Below, one piece after another: positions 30,903 to 43,176 of a stretch of 64,000 nt of DNA; position 1 is the first letter of the stretch; each line of letters begins with the position of its first letter. Origin of the DNA: Pseudomonadota bacterium (GTDB taxonomy: Bacteria; Pseudomonadota; Gammaproteobacteria; Steroidobacterales; Woeseiaceae); the NCBI GenBank assembly GCA_022563255.1, contig JADFNS010000001.1:186001-250000 (forward strand), given 5' to 3'. Both the position numbers and the translations under genes were made by a program. The notes below the pieces were generated by a model that was given only the letters and a program-made list of their open reading frames with translations, had not been told where the DNA came from and did no database searches.

Positions 30903-31451
30903 TTATTTAACGCCGACCGTCATGCGTCGAAACACATCGTTCTTCGCGATAAAGTGGTTGTAGAGTGCACCGAGAATATGCACGGTGATCAGCGCGGCAA
31001 CAGGCATCCACACAAACTCATGGACCTCTTCCCACCACTCGTGATTGTCGTGATTCTCGACGACCGGCAGGGGCACCGAGAACAGTCCGAAGAACGGCAA
31101 GCCCTTGCCGGCTGTTGCCACGATCATCGCGCCCGCCGTCAATTGCGTAAAGACCGTAACGTACAATCCCCAATGCACAACCGTAGCAATCCGTCGCTGC
31201 CACGGCGCCATGCCGTCGGGATGCACGGGCACTTCGTTCATCCAGCGCCAGAAAATACGGATGGTCATCAGGAACAAAACGACCAGTGCGATTGACCCGT
31301 GGATGAAGCGAATCTCGTCTTTTTCCGGTCCGCGTTCCATCCCGGACTGCTCGATACCCAGGTAAATCAAAACGAATATGCCGATCGTGACCAGCCAGTG
31401 CAGCGTCTTGGCCAGCGTGCCAAATTCTGTCGCCGTATTTCTTAGCCCCAC
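30903..31451 (-). CDS. Cytochrome b561 family protein
   Basis: 'LAKTLHWLVTIGIFVLIYLG', 'FIHGSIALVVLFLMTIRIFWR', 'VHEFVWMPVAALITVHILGALYNHFI'. Confidence 0.9.
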   Translation of the reverse strand: MGLRNTATEFGTLAKTLHWLVTIGIFVLIYLGIEQSGMERGPEKDEIRFIHGSIALVVLFLMTIRIFWRWMNEVPVHPDGMAPWQRRIATVVHWGLYVTVFTQLTAGAMIVATAGKGLPFFGLFSVPLPVVENHDNHEWWEEVHEFVWMPVAALITVHILGALYNHFIAKNDVFRRMTVGVK

Positions 31452-31473
31452 CGTGTTTTCCTTGTGATTCGGG

Positions 31474-31752
31474 TTAGTCCAAACCGAGTTCGAAGCCGGC
31501 TTCGAGTTGTTGTTTTGAGTACGCTCTGAACGCGATCATGGTTTCGGTTTCGACGATGCCCCGCAGATGGCGCATTTTGTCGCTGATGATGTCAGCAAGA
31601 TCTTCATTCCCGGGGACGCGTACGATGGCGACCAGATCATGGCGACCGGCCACAGAAAATACTTCGGATACGCCAGCCATGTCGGCAATTTGATCGGCAA
31701 GATCCGGTATTCGGTTCGTCTCGGCTTTGATAAGGACGATTGCTGTAACCAT
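31474..31752 (-). CDS. Stand-alone Lrp/AsnC ligand-binding (RAM) domain protein
   Basis: 'MVTAIVLIKAETNRIPDLADQIADMAGVSEVFSVAGRHDLVAIVRVPGNEDLADIISDKMRHLRGIVETETMIAF'; no HTH in the ORF. Confidence 0.85.
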   Translation of the reverse strand: MVTAIVLIKAETNRIPDLADQIADMAGVSEVFSVAGRHDLVAIVRVPGNEDLADIISDKMRHLRGIVETETMIAFRAYSKQQLEAGFELGLD

Positions 31753-31802
31753 CAAGGTCTCCGCACACTGAGTGAGTGCACGAAGACTATCACTCCCGAG
31801 CT

Positions 31803-32501
31803 TTATTCTGCAGCAATCTCGCGCGCGACGGCCAGCAGTTCGTCGGCCGGCAACCGGACCCTGAAGTCGGGATTGGTATAAGCAAACTGGATGATGCCTT
31901 GCTTGTCGATGGCGAATACCGACGGTACCGGCAGCACGCCGTGTTTCACCATTGCGGAATCGGCAATGTCGTCGCCGTTTGCCGCACACCGCGCGAGGGT
32001 CCTGTCCGACGCCTTGAACGCAATGCCCAGTGCGATCGCGGCCTGTGCGTTGGCGTCCGACAGAATCGTGTAATTCAGCCCCTCGATATCCTGCCTTGTC
32101 TCGTTCTTCAAGCTTGCAAACAACAGCTCGGCCCGATCGCCGCTGAGGAAAAGAACGTCCACACCCAGGCTGTGAATCTCGGGAATCACGTCGCGCATTT
32201 CCGCAAGATACATATTGCAAAACGGGCACCAGCCGCCCCGGAATGCCAGCAGGATGACGGGGCGCTCAAGATTTTGTGGGTCAAACTCGAAGGACTCGTG
32301 CGTAACGGTTGCAACCACGAAACGTGGCGCGCGGGCGCCCACGCCCAGCGGCTGGATCGCGTCGGCCGTATCGGCAATTGGCACATCTGCATGGCCGTAT
32401 CGCATGGAAAGGCTGCTTATGAGGCTCATGCACATCAATACTGCAAATGCGCCATGCACAAGCGAACGCACATCGAGATATCGTCCAATATTCTGCATCA
32501 T
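31803..32501 (-). CDS. Peroxiredoxin-like (AhpC/TSA) redoxin family protein
   Basis: 'RPVILLAFRGGWCPFCNMYLAEMRDVIPEIHSLGVDVLFLSGDRAE'. Confidence 0.85.
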   Translation of the reverse strand: MMQNIGRYLDVRSLVHGAFAVLMCMSLISSLSMRYGHADVPIADTADAIQPLGVGARAPRFVVATVTHESFEFDPQNLERPVILLAFRGGWCPFCNMYLAEMRDVIPEIHSLGVDVLFLSGDRAELLFASLKNETRQDIEGLNYTILSDANAQAAIALGIAFKASDRTLARCAANGDDIADSAMVKHGVLPVPSVFAIDKQGIIQFAYTNPDFRVRLPADELLAVAREIAAE

Positions 32502-32559
32502 TAATTCAAACTCCGGTCGTCTGGTCAACTTGACCCGATGACTCCGGTTTTTATTTCAG

Positions 32560-32601
32560 TTATTCGTGTCGTAACGCTTCTATCGGATCGAGTTGCGCCA
32601 G
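32560..32601 (-). pseudogene. Remnant of the C-terminus of a MacB/FtsX-type ABC transporter permease
   Basis: Minus-strand frame reads KLAQLDPIEALRHE* - the characteristic terminal 'A..LDPIEALR.E*' of MacB/FtsX-family permeases; no upstream portion present. Confidence 0.65.
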
Positions 32602-32603
32602 TT

Positions 32604-34556
32604 TTACATCGCCTTTTCCAGGAGGTCGTCTCCGCCTGTGTAAGCGTCGCCCCGACTTCGCGCCTTGGCGCGATACATGGCCTGATCGGCTTCCCGCAGC
32701 AGGCCGGTCAGTGTGCTGGCATTCCCGGGGTAGAGTGCCAGCCCAATACTCGCAGCACAGTGCAGTTTCCTGCGACCGATCTGGTAAGGCTCCTCGAGCC
32801 CGACGGTCAAGCGCCTGGCCAGATCGTCCGCGGTTCGTGCATCCACGTCCGGCACCAGCGCAACGAACTCATCACCACCTGGACGACCGATAATATCGCA
32901 AGACCTTAGACTCTCGCGCAGCCGATCTGCCGCGATAACCAACAACTGGTCGCCGATTTGATGCCCGTATTTGTCGTTAATTTTCTTGAAGTCATTCAGG
33001 TCAATGTACAACAACGCGCCGGTCGCATCGTCTGCACTGTCCGTAAGCCGTTGTGTGGCGTCCCGCTCGAACCCGCGACGGTTCAATACTCCGGTGAGCG
33101 GATCCGACGTTGCCATCGACTCCATCTGTCGCTCCTTCGCCTTCGTGTCCGTAATGTCGACAAACGTTGCCACGATATCGTCACCGACGGGCTCACAAAT
33201 CATGCGCAGCCAGCGAGCCGCGCCGCGTTTGCGGTAACGCACCTCTATATCCAGACTTTTGCCCTTGCAGGCCGTTCTCTCAAACTCTTCATGAATGCGA
33301 CCGGCGGCCTCGTCTTCCATGCCACTGGTCGCATGGTTGATGATCTGGTGCGCCGAACAGCCAACAAGATCGTCAACATCCGAGCCAAGGAAGCGACTGG
33401 CCGCGGCATTCGCGAAAATGCTGCGTAGAACTTTGCCGCCATTTTCCTGACGTACCCAGCAAAACCGGATAATCCCGTTTACCGAGTGGTTGATCAGTGT
33501 GCGCAACAATTTTTCGCTCTTGCGTACTTCCGACTGAGCTTTTTCAACGTCACTCACGTCACGAAACATCAGCACTCTGCCGCCACGCGCAGACCTGCGG
33601 CCGGATTCGATATTCGAAACTTGTATATGCAGAAACCGTCCCGTCGTGGTCATCATCTTTTGCGGCTTGCCGGACTCCAGAACCTCGAAGACTTCGGGTG
33701 CGTCATCGCCGAACAATTTCTCCAGCGGTTCGCGCAGCGCGTCTGTTTCGGAGATTGACAGCATGCTCTCGGCCGTGTGATTCAAGCCGATGACCCGGCA
33801 CTGTTCGTCGATGACCACTACCGGATCCTGCATGTTCTGAAACACCGTTTCGTAAGCCAGTGGCGTAAATTCGATAATCTTTTCGCTTAGGATTAGCCAG
33901 GCATAGACCGGTAGCATGGCCACGAATGCGAGCGAGACATACGAAATAGTATTCGGACCGAAACCCAGGTCGTAGGCAGCCGTCGCTGTCAGCGGCACCA
34001 TACAAGCGGCAACAAGCACGAACAAACTTCGTCTGTAGACAGGGGCAACGGCTGAACTGTACTTCACCAATACGATGATTGCGGCGCCGATGATAGCGTA
34101 GCTGTAGGGCAAGTGAACGAACAGAAACCACGGACCCCACTGAACGGGACGCGTGAGGAATTCGCCAGCGTCATTGGCTATCGGCAAGAACCACATGAAT
34201 TCGTGATTGATATTGGTTGCCGCGAGCGTGATCGACAAGAACGGGATGACGAGCAGAAGCGGGAGAGTCCGAAGACGCGTCTCTGCGCCGGTGTACTCAC
34301 GAAAACAAATATACGTCACGACCGGCACCAGCGCCGTGCCGAAAAAATGCGCCGTGCGACCGATCGAAAAAACCGCGAATGTACTCGACAAGAGCTCGAT
34401 CGCACAGCCAATCACCCAAATACTGATAATCACGGACAATGCACCGATCGGCATGCTGACGATCTCGCGTTTGGACACAATCAGCCAAACGCCCATCATC
34501 AGGTAGCATGCGGCGCTGAAAATCAGCAGTACGGACAATGCAATGTCCAGGTTCAT
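32604..34556 (-). CDS. Diguanylate cyclase with N-terminal 7TM-type membrane domain and PAS domains
   Basis: 'TSDPLTGVLNRRGFERDATQ', 'YIDLNDFKKINDKYGHQIGDQLLV', 'RPGGDEFVALVP' (active-site GGDEF); multiple N-terminal TMs; two PAS-like segments. Confidence 0.9.
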   Translation of the reverse strand: MNLDIALSVLLIFSAACYLMMGVWLIVSKREIVSMPIGALSVIISIWVIGCAIELLSSTFAVFSIGRTAHFFGTALVPVVTYICFREYTGAETRLRTLPLLLVIPFLSITLAATNINHEFMWFLPIANDAGEFLTRPVQWGPWFLFVHLPYSYAIIGAAIIVLVKYSSAVAPVYRRSLFVLVAACMVPLTATAAYDLGFGPNTISYVSLAFVAMLPVYAWLILSEKIIEFTPLAYETVFQNMQDPVVVIDEQCRVIGLNHTAESMLSISETDALREPLEKLFGDDAPEVFEVLESGKPQKMMTTTGRFLHIQVSNIESGRRSARGGRVLMFRDVSDVEKAQSEVRKSEKLLRTLINHSVNGIIRFCWVRQENGGKVLRSIFANAAASRFLGSDVDDLVGCSAHQIINHATSGMEDEAAGRIHEEFERTACKGKSLDIEVRYRKRGAARWLRMICEPVGDDIVATFVDITDTKAKERQMESMATSDPLTGVLNRRGFERDATQRLTDSADDATGALLYIDLNDFKKINDKYGHQIGDQLLVIAADRLRESLRSCDIIGRPGGDEFVALVPDVDARTADDLARRLTVGLEEPYQIGRRKLHCAASIGLALYPGNASTLTGLLREADQAMYRAKARSRGDAYTGGDDLLEKAM

Positions 34557-34764
34557 CTGTTCCGGGCTCAATGTAACGAAATACCAAGAATCTGATATTA
34601 CCGGCGGCGCACCATTGATTCGCGGACCTGTTTCGCAGCTTTGAGGCAGCAAACCGTGCGCCGTTGCTCATTTTTACGAAAGCGAACGAATATGTGCCTC
34701 AGTTCCCGGAAATGTCGATTAGTTCCCATCGTGTTGAACATAATCGGTCAAAATTAGCCAGTTC

Positions 34765-35934
34765 ATGAACCGATTAAAGAAAATAGCCAATTCTGCGACC
34801 CCGGGACCCGGCATCCAGTTTCGCAAACACGAATATGGAGCAAGCGCCATCCGCAGCTTCCTCCGTGACGTGCTGGCGATGGCGAATGCACCGGTCGACG
34901 GCCCAAGGTATATCGTTGTGGGGTCCGAAATCGACAGTCGGGGCCAGAAGTCCATGCACGGCGTGGACGCCGACGATTTTTCGGGCAAACCATCGTACCA
35001 GTCACTGGCGAACGAATATATCGAGCCGCCGCTGCGTATTAGCTACAAGCCGGTCTCGATCGAAGGTGCGCGCGTCGGTGTGTTTGAAATTGCCGACTGC
35101 CAGGACCGTCCGTACATGATGCGAATCGACTACTCTGAAACGCTGCGTCGCGGCGACGCTTATATTCGCGTGAAGAACGGGTCAATGAAAATGGGCCGCC
35201 GCCAGCTCGCCGAGCACTTCGAGCGAAAATTTCGGGACTCGGTATCCGCCGAGGATATCGAAATAGGATTTCCGGGCGAGATTATCCACAAGGATCTGAC
35301 GCTGGACCACTGCATCCTGTCGCAGCTACCCTCAGCAGTCGCCGGCAAGAAGCTGGAGCAACTGATGCAGGTTCGCCGCACTTCACGGAACACCGGCTCG
35401 ACAACCATGATGGCCAGGCTGACACACGCTCGTTTGTTTGGGACCGATGATCCCTATGTCGATCGCTCGCCCGAGGAACTCATACAGGAAATGAAGCAAC
35501 TGCGGCGAAAATATCGTGATCAGGACAACCACTTTCTGTTTGAAGCAAATTGCGAGCTGTTGCAAATGGTCGTCTATAATCAAGGCGAGGAACCAATCAT
35601 TGATGCGTCACTGACGATCGTGATGCCCAATCACAACTCATTTTACGTCGCGGACCGTCTCCCGAAAATGCTGTGCAAGGACAGTTTCGTCGATCGTTCG
35701 CCGGACGATATCGCGGCGTATCCGTCGGTGAATCTCAACGACGACTCGGTGAAGGTCACCAGCAAGATCGGTGACATCCCGGTGGGCGAACCCATAGAGG
35801 TTTTCGCATCACCATTGAGACTCTGTATTGGCGAGGATCTGGGCGGCAAGCGATTCAGAATCAACTACTCGTTGCATGGCCAAAATTTGCGCAGACCGGC
35901 GAAGGGAAATTTGCGCCTTCTGTTCCGGAAGTAA
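34765..35934 (+). CDS. AlbA_2/Schlafen-type putative nucleic-acid-binding domain protein
   Basis: 'DVLAMANAPVDGPRYIVVGSE…PSYQSLANEYIEPPLRISYKPVSIEGARVGVFEIADCQDRPYMMR…GDAYIRVKNGSMKMGRRQL'. Confidence 0.7.
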   Translation: MNRLKKIANSATPGPGIQFRKHEYGASAIRSFLRDVLAMANAPVDGPRYIVVGSEIDSRGQKSMHGVDADDFSGKPSYQSLANEYIEPPLRISYKPVSIEGARVGVFEIADCQDRPYMMRIDYSETLRRGDAYIRVKNGSMKMGRRQLAEHFERKFRDSVSAEDIEIGFPGEIIHKDLTLDHCILSQLPSAVAGKKLEQLMQVRRTSRNTGSTTMMARLTHARLFGTDDPYVDRSPEELIQEMKQLRRKYRDQDNHFLFEANCELLQMVVYNQGEEPIIDASLTIVMPNHNSFYVADRLPKMLCKDSFVDRSPDDIAAYPSVNLNDDSVKVTSKIGDIPVGEPIEVFASPLRLCIGEDLGGKRFRINYSLHGQNLRRPAKGNLRLLFRK

Positions 35935-35938
35935 TTGT

Positions 35939-36535
35939 CTAATCGATCCACTTCTCCACGTCTGGCGCCGAATACCGCTCAAATTGCTGCACCAAGCCGG
36001 CCGCGCTCTCGTCGCACAGCAACATCCGTCGATTCTCCGGCCGCAGAAAACCCTGCTCAGTTGCGTGGTCGAGGTAGGCGATCAGATGATCAAAATAGCC
36101 GTCGATATTGAGCAAGCCGCAGGGTTTATTGTGAAACCGCAGCTGCCCCCAGGTAATAATTTCAATGATTTCTTCCAACGTCCCGTATCCGCCGGGCATC
36201 GCAATAAAGCCGTCTGACAATTCAGCCATTACGGCTTTTCGTTCGTGCATGTTTGCGACAACATGCAATTGCGTCAGATTCTGATGCGCGGCTTCTTTAT
36301 CGCACAAGTTTTGCGGAATAACGCCGTGCACTTTACCGCCTTGTTTGAGCACGGCGTTGGCGATCACGCCCATGATGCCCTTGTCGGCGCCGCCATAAAC
36401 GACTTCCAGATTGTGTCGGACCAGCACGTCTGCAAGCTCTCTGGCAGCGTCGGCGTACACCGGTCGATTGCCGGAATTCGAGCCGCAGTAAACGCAGATT
36501 CGTCGCAACTCGATAGCCCTGTGACCGTTACGCAA
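35939..36535 (-). CDS. LOG/TIGR00730 family Rossmann-fold protein (nucleoside-monophosphate phosphoribohydrolase-like)
   Basis: 'ICVYCGSNSGNRPVY…VVYGGADKGIMGVIAN', 'MHERKAVMAELSDGFIAMPGGYGTLEEIIEIITWGQL'. Confidence 0.93.
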   Translation of the reverse strand: MRNGHRAIELRRICVYCGSNSGNRPVYADAARELADVLVRHNLEVVYGGADKGIMGVIANAVLKQGGKVHGVIPQNLCDKEAAHQNLTQLHVVANMHERKAVMAELSDGFIAMPGGYGTLEEIIEIITWGQLRFHNKPCGLLNIDGYFDHLIAYLDHATEQGFLRPENRRMLLCDESAAGLVQQFERYSAPDVEKWID

Positions 36536-37100
36536 ACTTTACGCGCGCTTTGGCGCCTTGCACGATCTGCGCGATTTCCGGACGACATTCACGCAGTTCT
36601 GCAGGCGTGAGGGCGTCGAGTTCGTGTGGGAAGACGAGCCATTCGGCGGTCTCGTGCAGGTAGTAATCCGGTGTGATCTCGGTTTCGTTGCGGCTGGGTT
36701 TGAACCATGGCACCGCGACCCGGATGTCCTCCGGTGTGTTGCCCCGCGCACGCTCAGTCAGTTTTTTAATGACGGCGACAATCGTGTTGCCCGTATCGAA
36801 CACGTCATCGACGATCAATAGCCGATCATCGTGACAGATCTTTTTGATGATGTAGTTCAGACCGTGTACCGAGACTTGCCCGCGATCGTCAACGCCAACG
36901 TAGGACGATGTGCGGATCGCGATGTGGTCCGATTCGATGCCACAATAGGCAAGCACTTCTTGCAAGGCCATACCCACCGGCGTACCACCGCGCCAGATCG
37001 CGATAATCATTGTGGGCTTGAAACCGCTTTCCAGAACCTTGAGGCCGAGTTCGACGGAGTCTTCAAGCAGCTCCTGTGCGGAAAGTACTATTTTGTCCAT
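36528..37100 (-). CDS. Purine (hypoxanthine) phosphoribosyltransferase-like protein
   Basis: PRPP loop 'LLIVDDVFDTGNTI'; 'AIWRGGTPVGMALQEVLAYCGIESDHIAIRTSSY'. Confidence 0.85.
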   Translation of the reverse strand: MDKIVLSAQELLEDSVELGLKVLESGFKPTMIIAIWRGGTPVGMALQEVLAYCGIESDHIAIRTSSYVGVDDRGQVSVHGLNYIIKKICHDDRLLIVDDVFDTGNTIVAVIKKLTERARGNTPEDIRVAVPWFKPSRNETEITPDYYLHETAEWLVFPHELDALTPAELRECRPEIAQIVQGAKARVKFA

Positions 37101-37129
37101 TATTATTCTCTTGCGTGCGGACTTCCGAC

Positions 37130-37155
37130 AATCGGTATAATGCCTGATACCGATT
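37130..37155. promoter_or_regulatory. Perfect 9-bp inverted repeat AATCGGTAT-N8-ATACCGATT overlapping a TATAAT box between divergent phosphoribosyltransferase genes
   Basis: Direct sequence reading; located between starts at 37100 (-) and 37186 (+). Confidence 0.6.
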
Positions 37156-37185
37156 CTAGCGCAGCATAACCCGGGAATAACAGCA

Positions 37186-37788
37186 ATGAATGAGCGATTT
37201 ATCACCGCAAACGCTTTGCTCCGTGATTCGTTCCAGCTGGCGGCCAATATCTACGAGGCTGGCTTTGAGCCGGATTTTCTGGTCGGCCTCTGGCGCGGCG
37301 GCAGCGCTGTCGGGATCGCGGTTCAGGAAGGCCTCGAGTACTTCGGCACCAAAACCGACCACATCGCAATCCGGACGTCGTACACGGGCGCACCGCATTA
37401 TTCACAAATGGTAGACAAAGCGGGCGCGATTCGGGTCCATGGATTGCAATACCTGCTGGAAAACCTGTGCGCTCATCATTCCCTGCTCATAGTCGACGAC
37501 GTATACAGCACTGGCTCAAGCGTCAATGCCGTGGTCGATCAGCTGGCTCTCAAAACGCGCCGCAACCTGCCGAACGATATTCGCATTGCAACGGTTTGGT
37601 ACCGGCCAACGAAAAAGACGTTGCGAATACCTGAATATTTCGTGCACGAAACGAGCGACTGGCTGGTGCTGCCCTACGAAATGTCCGGACTCACCCTTGA
37701 CGAGCTGCGCGAGAATCGTCCTGAGATGTCCGGTCTTATCGACCGCCTCGCGCCGCATGTGAAACCGGCAAGCGACACCCGGAGCTGA
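37186..37788 (+). CDS. Purine (hypoxanthine) phosphoribosyltransferase-like protein, paralogue of 36528-37100
   Basis: 'GLWRGGSAVGIAVQEGLEYFGTKTDHIAIRTSY', PRPP loop 'LLIVDDVYSTGSSV'. Confidence 0.85.
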   Translation: MNERFITANALLRDSFQLAANIYEAGFEPDFLVGLWRGGSAVGIAVQEGLEYFGTKTDHIAIRTSYTGAPHYSQMVDKAGAIRVHGLQYLLENLCAHHSLLIVDDVYSTGSSVNAVVDQLALKTRRNLPNDIRIATVWYRPTKKTLRIPEYFVHETSDWLVLPYEMSGLTLDELRENRPEMSGLIDRLAPHVKPASDTRS

Positions 37789-39029
37789 TGACCTGCGACA
37801 GGTCATTTCTGCGCTCGTTATTTGACAAAGCGGTCGCATCCGCCACCCCCGAAAACTGCATGGGCGCCTGGTTGCCGTCGCGGCCACCGGGCCGCATCGT
37901 TGTCGTTGGCGCAGGCAAAGCGGCGGCGAGCATGGCCCAAGAGCTGGAAAAACGCTGGTCAGGCCCGCTTGAAGGCCAGGTCGTCGTGCCTCACGACCAC
38001 GGCGTGGCGTGCCAGTGGATCGAAGTTGTCGAGGCTTCCCATCCGGTTCCCGACGATGCCGGTGTTGCGGCCGCAGCCGGGATTCTGTGGCGTGTCTCCG
38101 ATCTTGCCAGAGACGACACCGTCGTTTGCCTGTTGTCGGGCGGTGGATCTGCGCTGCTGTGCCTGCCGATCGACGGCGTCACTCTCGCCGAAAAACAAAG
38201 CGTCACCAGGCAGCTCCTGCGATCTGGCGCCGCGATTCACGAATTGAACTGCGTCCGCAAGAAACTCTCGGCGATAAAGGGCGGCAAGCTCGCTGCGGCA
38301 TGCGCGCCCGCAGCCGTCATTACGTTGCTGATCTCGGACGTGCCGGGGAACGATGCGTCTATGGTTGCGTCGGGACCGACTATTGCCGATACGAGTTCCG
38401 CGTCGGAAGCGCTCGAGATACTCGGGCGTTACAACGTCAGCATATCCACCGACGCGAGGCGCGCGATAGAAAATGGTTTGCCTGTGCAGCTCGATGACGC
38501 GGACGTACGCATTCTTGCAAGCAGCGACGACGCGTTGCTTGCCACCGCTGCACTGGCCCTTGAGAATCAGGTAACCCCTTACTCGCTCGGAGATCTTGCC
38601 GGCGACGCACGACAACTCGCGCATGAGCACGCAGATCTTGCGTTGCAGATCGCGGCTGGCGATGGCCCGGTCGATCCGCCATGCGTCATTCTCTCGGGGG
38701 GTGAAACAACCGTTGACGTACGCGGCAACGGTCGAGGCGGACGCAACGGCGAGTACGCTTTATCCTTGGCGATCGCCTTAAACGGGCATGCCGCTATTTC
38801 TGCCCTTGCCTGCGACACCGACGGCATCGATGGCACCGGCGACAATGCCGGCTGTTTCGTGACGCCGGATACGCTGAGCAGGGCCGCGCACAACGGCGTC
38901 GATCCGCGAGCAGCCCTGCAAAACAACGACAGCTATCGTTTCTTCGCGTCGCTCGGCGACCTGATAAGCACCGGCCCGACGCTGACCAATGTGAACGATT
39001 TTCGCGCCATCCTGATCGCAGCACAGTAG
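37788..39029 (+). CDS. Glycerate kinase type-2 (MOFRL family)
   Basis: 'VVGAGKAAASMAQELEKRW', 'LLSGGGSALLCLP', 'ILSGGETTVDVRGNGRGGRNGEYALSLA', 'DTDGIDGTGDNAG'. Confidence 0.93.
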   Translation: MTCDRSFLRSLFDKAVASATPENCMGAWLPSRPPGRIVVVGAGKAAASMAQELEKRWSGPLEGQVVVPHDHGVACQWIEVVEASHPVPDDAGVAAAAGILWRVSDLARDDTVVCLLSGGGSALLCLPIDGVTLAEKQSVTRQLLRSGAAIHELNCVRKKLSAIKGGKLAAACAPAAVITLLISDVPGNDASMVASGPTIADTSSASEALEILGRYNVSISTDARRAIENGLPVQLDDADVRILASSDDALLATAALALENQVTPYSLGDLAGDARQLAHEHADLALQIAAGDGPVDPPCVILSGGETTVDVRGNGRGGRNGEYALSLAIALNGHAAISALACDTDGIDGTGDNAGCFVTPDTLSRAAHNGVDPRAALQNNDSYRFFASLGDLISTGPTLTNVNDFRAILIAAQ

Positions 39030-42670
<3,641 letters not shown>

Positions 42671-42675
42671 GACCG

Positions 42676-43173
42676 TCAGTCCGCCTCCAGGTAAATCACT
42701 TCGTCCAGAGTGTGCTCTTCGCAGTTGGCTGCGCTCCCACCACGATCAATGATCAGGTATTCCTGTCCGGCCTGGAATGAGATAAGCGGCATATGCCAGG
42801 CGCCGCGCTTGTAGTTGAATCCCTGCCGGCCATTGCTAACGAATGCACGCAGATCACCAACGTCAAAAGATTCACCCGGCGGCGCAACCACGATGATCAT
42901 TTTGCAGGGACTCAAGGGTATGAAAGCCTGACTGCCGAGTGGATGACGCTCGAGCACGTCCAGTCGCAGGGGCAACGATGTGGGTGTTCGGCAACGGGCA
43001 ATGCTCACCGAGACGCGCCCATTGTCGGCCATATCAACGTCGCACAAATCGTCGAAGCGCTCGAACCTCGCCGAATTCATCGTCCGGGCGCCATCTCGCA
43101 GGGCTTCGATGACTTCACCGTATGGCGCAAAACTCTCTGCCGTCAATGGCGCGGCTTTCAATGTAATGGTCAT
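42676..43173 (-). CDS. allA: Ureidoglycolate lyase
   Basis: 'APLTAESFAPYGEVIEA', 'HPLGSQAFIPLSPCKMIIVVAPPGE…LRAFVSNGRQGFNYKRGAWHMPL'. Confidence 0.93.
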   Translation of the reverse strand: MTITLKAAPLTAESFAPYGEVIEALRDGARTMNSARFERFDDLCDVDMADNGRVSVSIARCRTPTSLPLRLDVLERHPLGSQAFIPLSPCKMIIVVAPPGESFDVGDLRAFVSNGRQGFNYKRGAWHMPLISFQAGQEYLIIDRGGSAANCEEHTLDEVIYLEAD

Positions 43174-43176
43174 GAC

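Noticed and set aside
31753-32229. N-terminal extension of the 31474-32229 minus ORF
   Set aside because: Overlaps the peroxiredoxin gene in another frame; only the RAM domain portion is protein-like.
34765-37788. Reading the AlbA_2 gene plus LOG and PRTases as an anti-phage defence island
   Set aside because: Neighbours are purine salvage enzymes, with no nuclease, toxin or mobile-element context.
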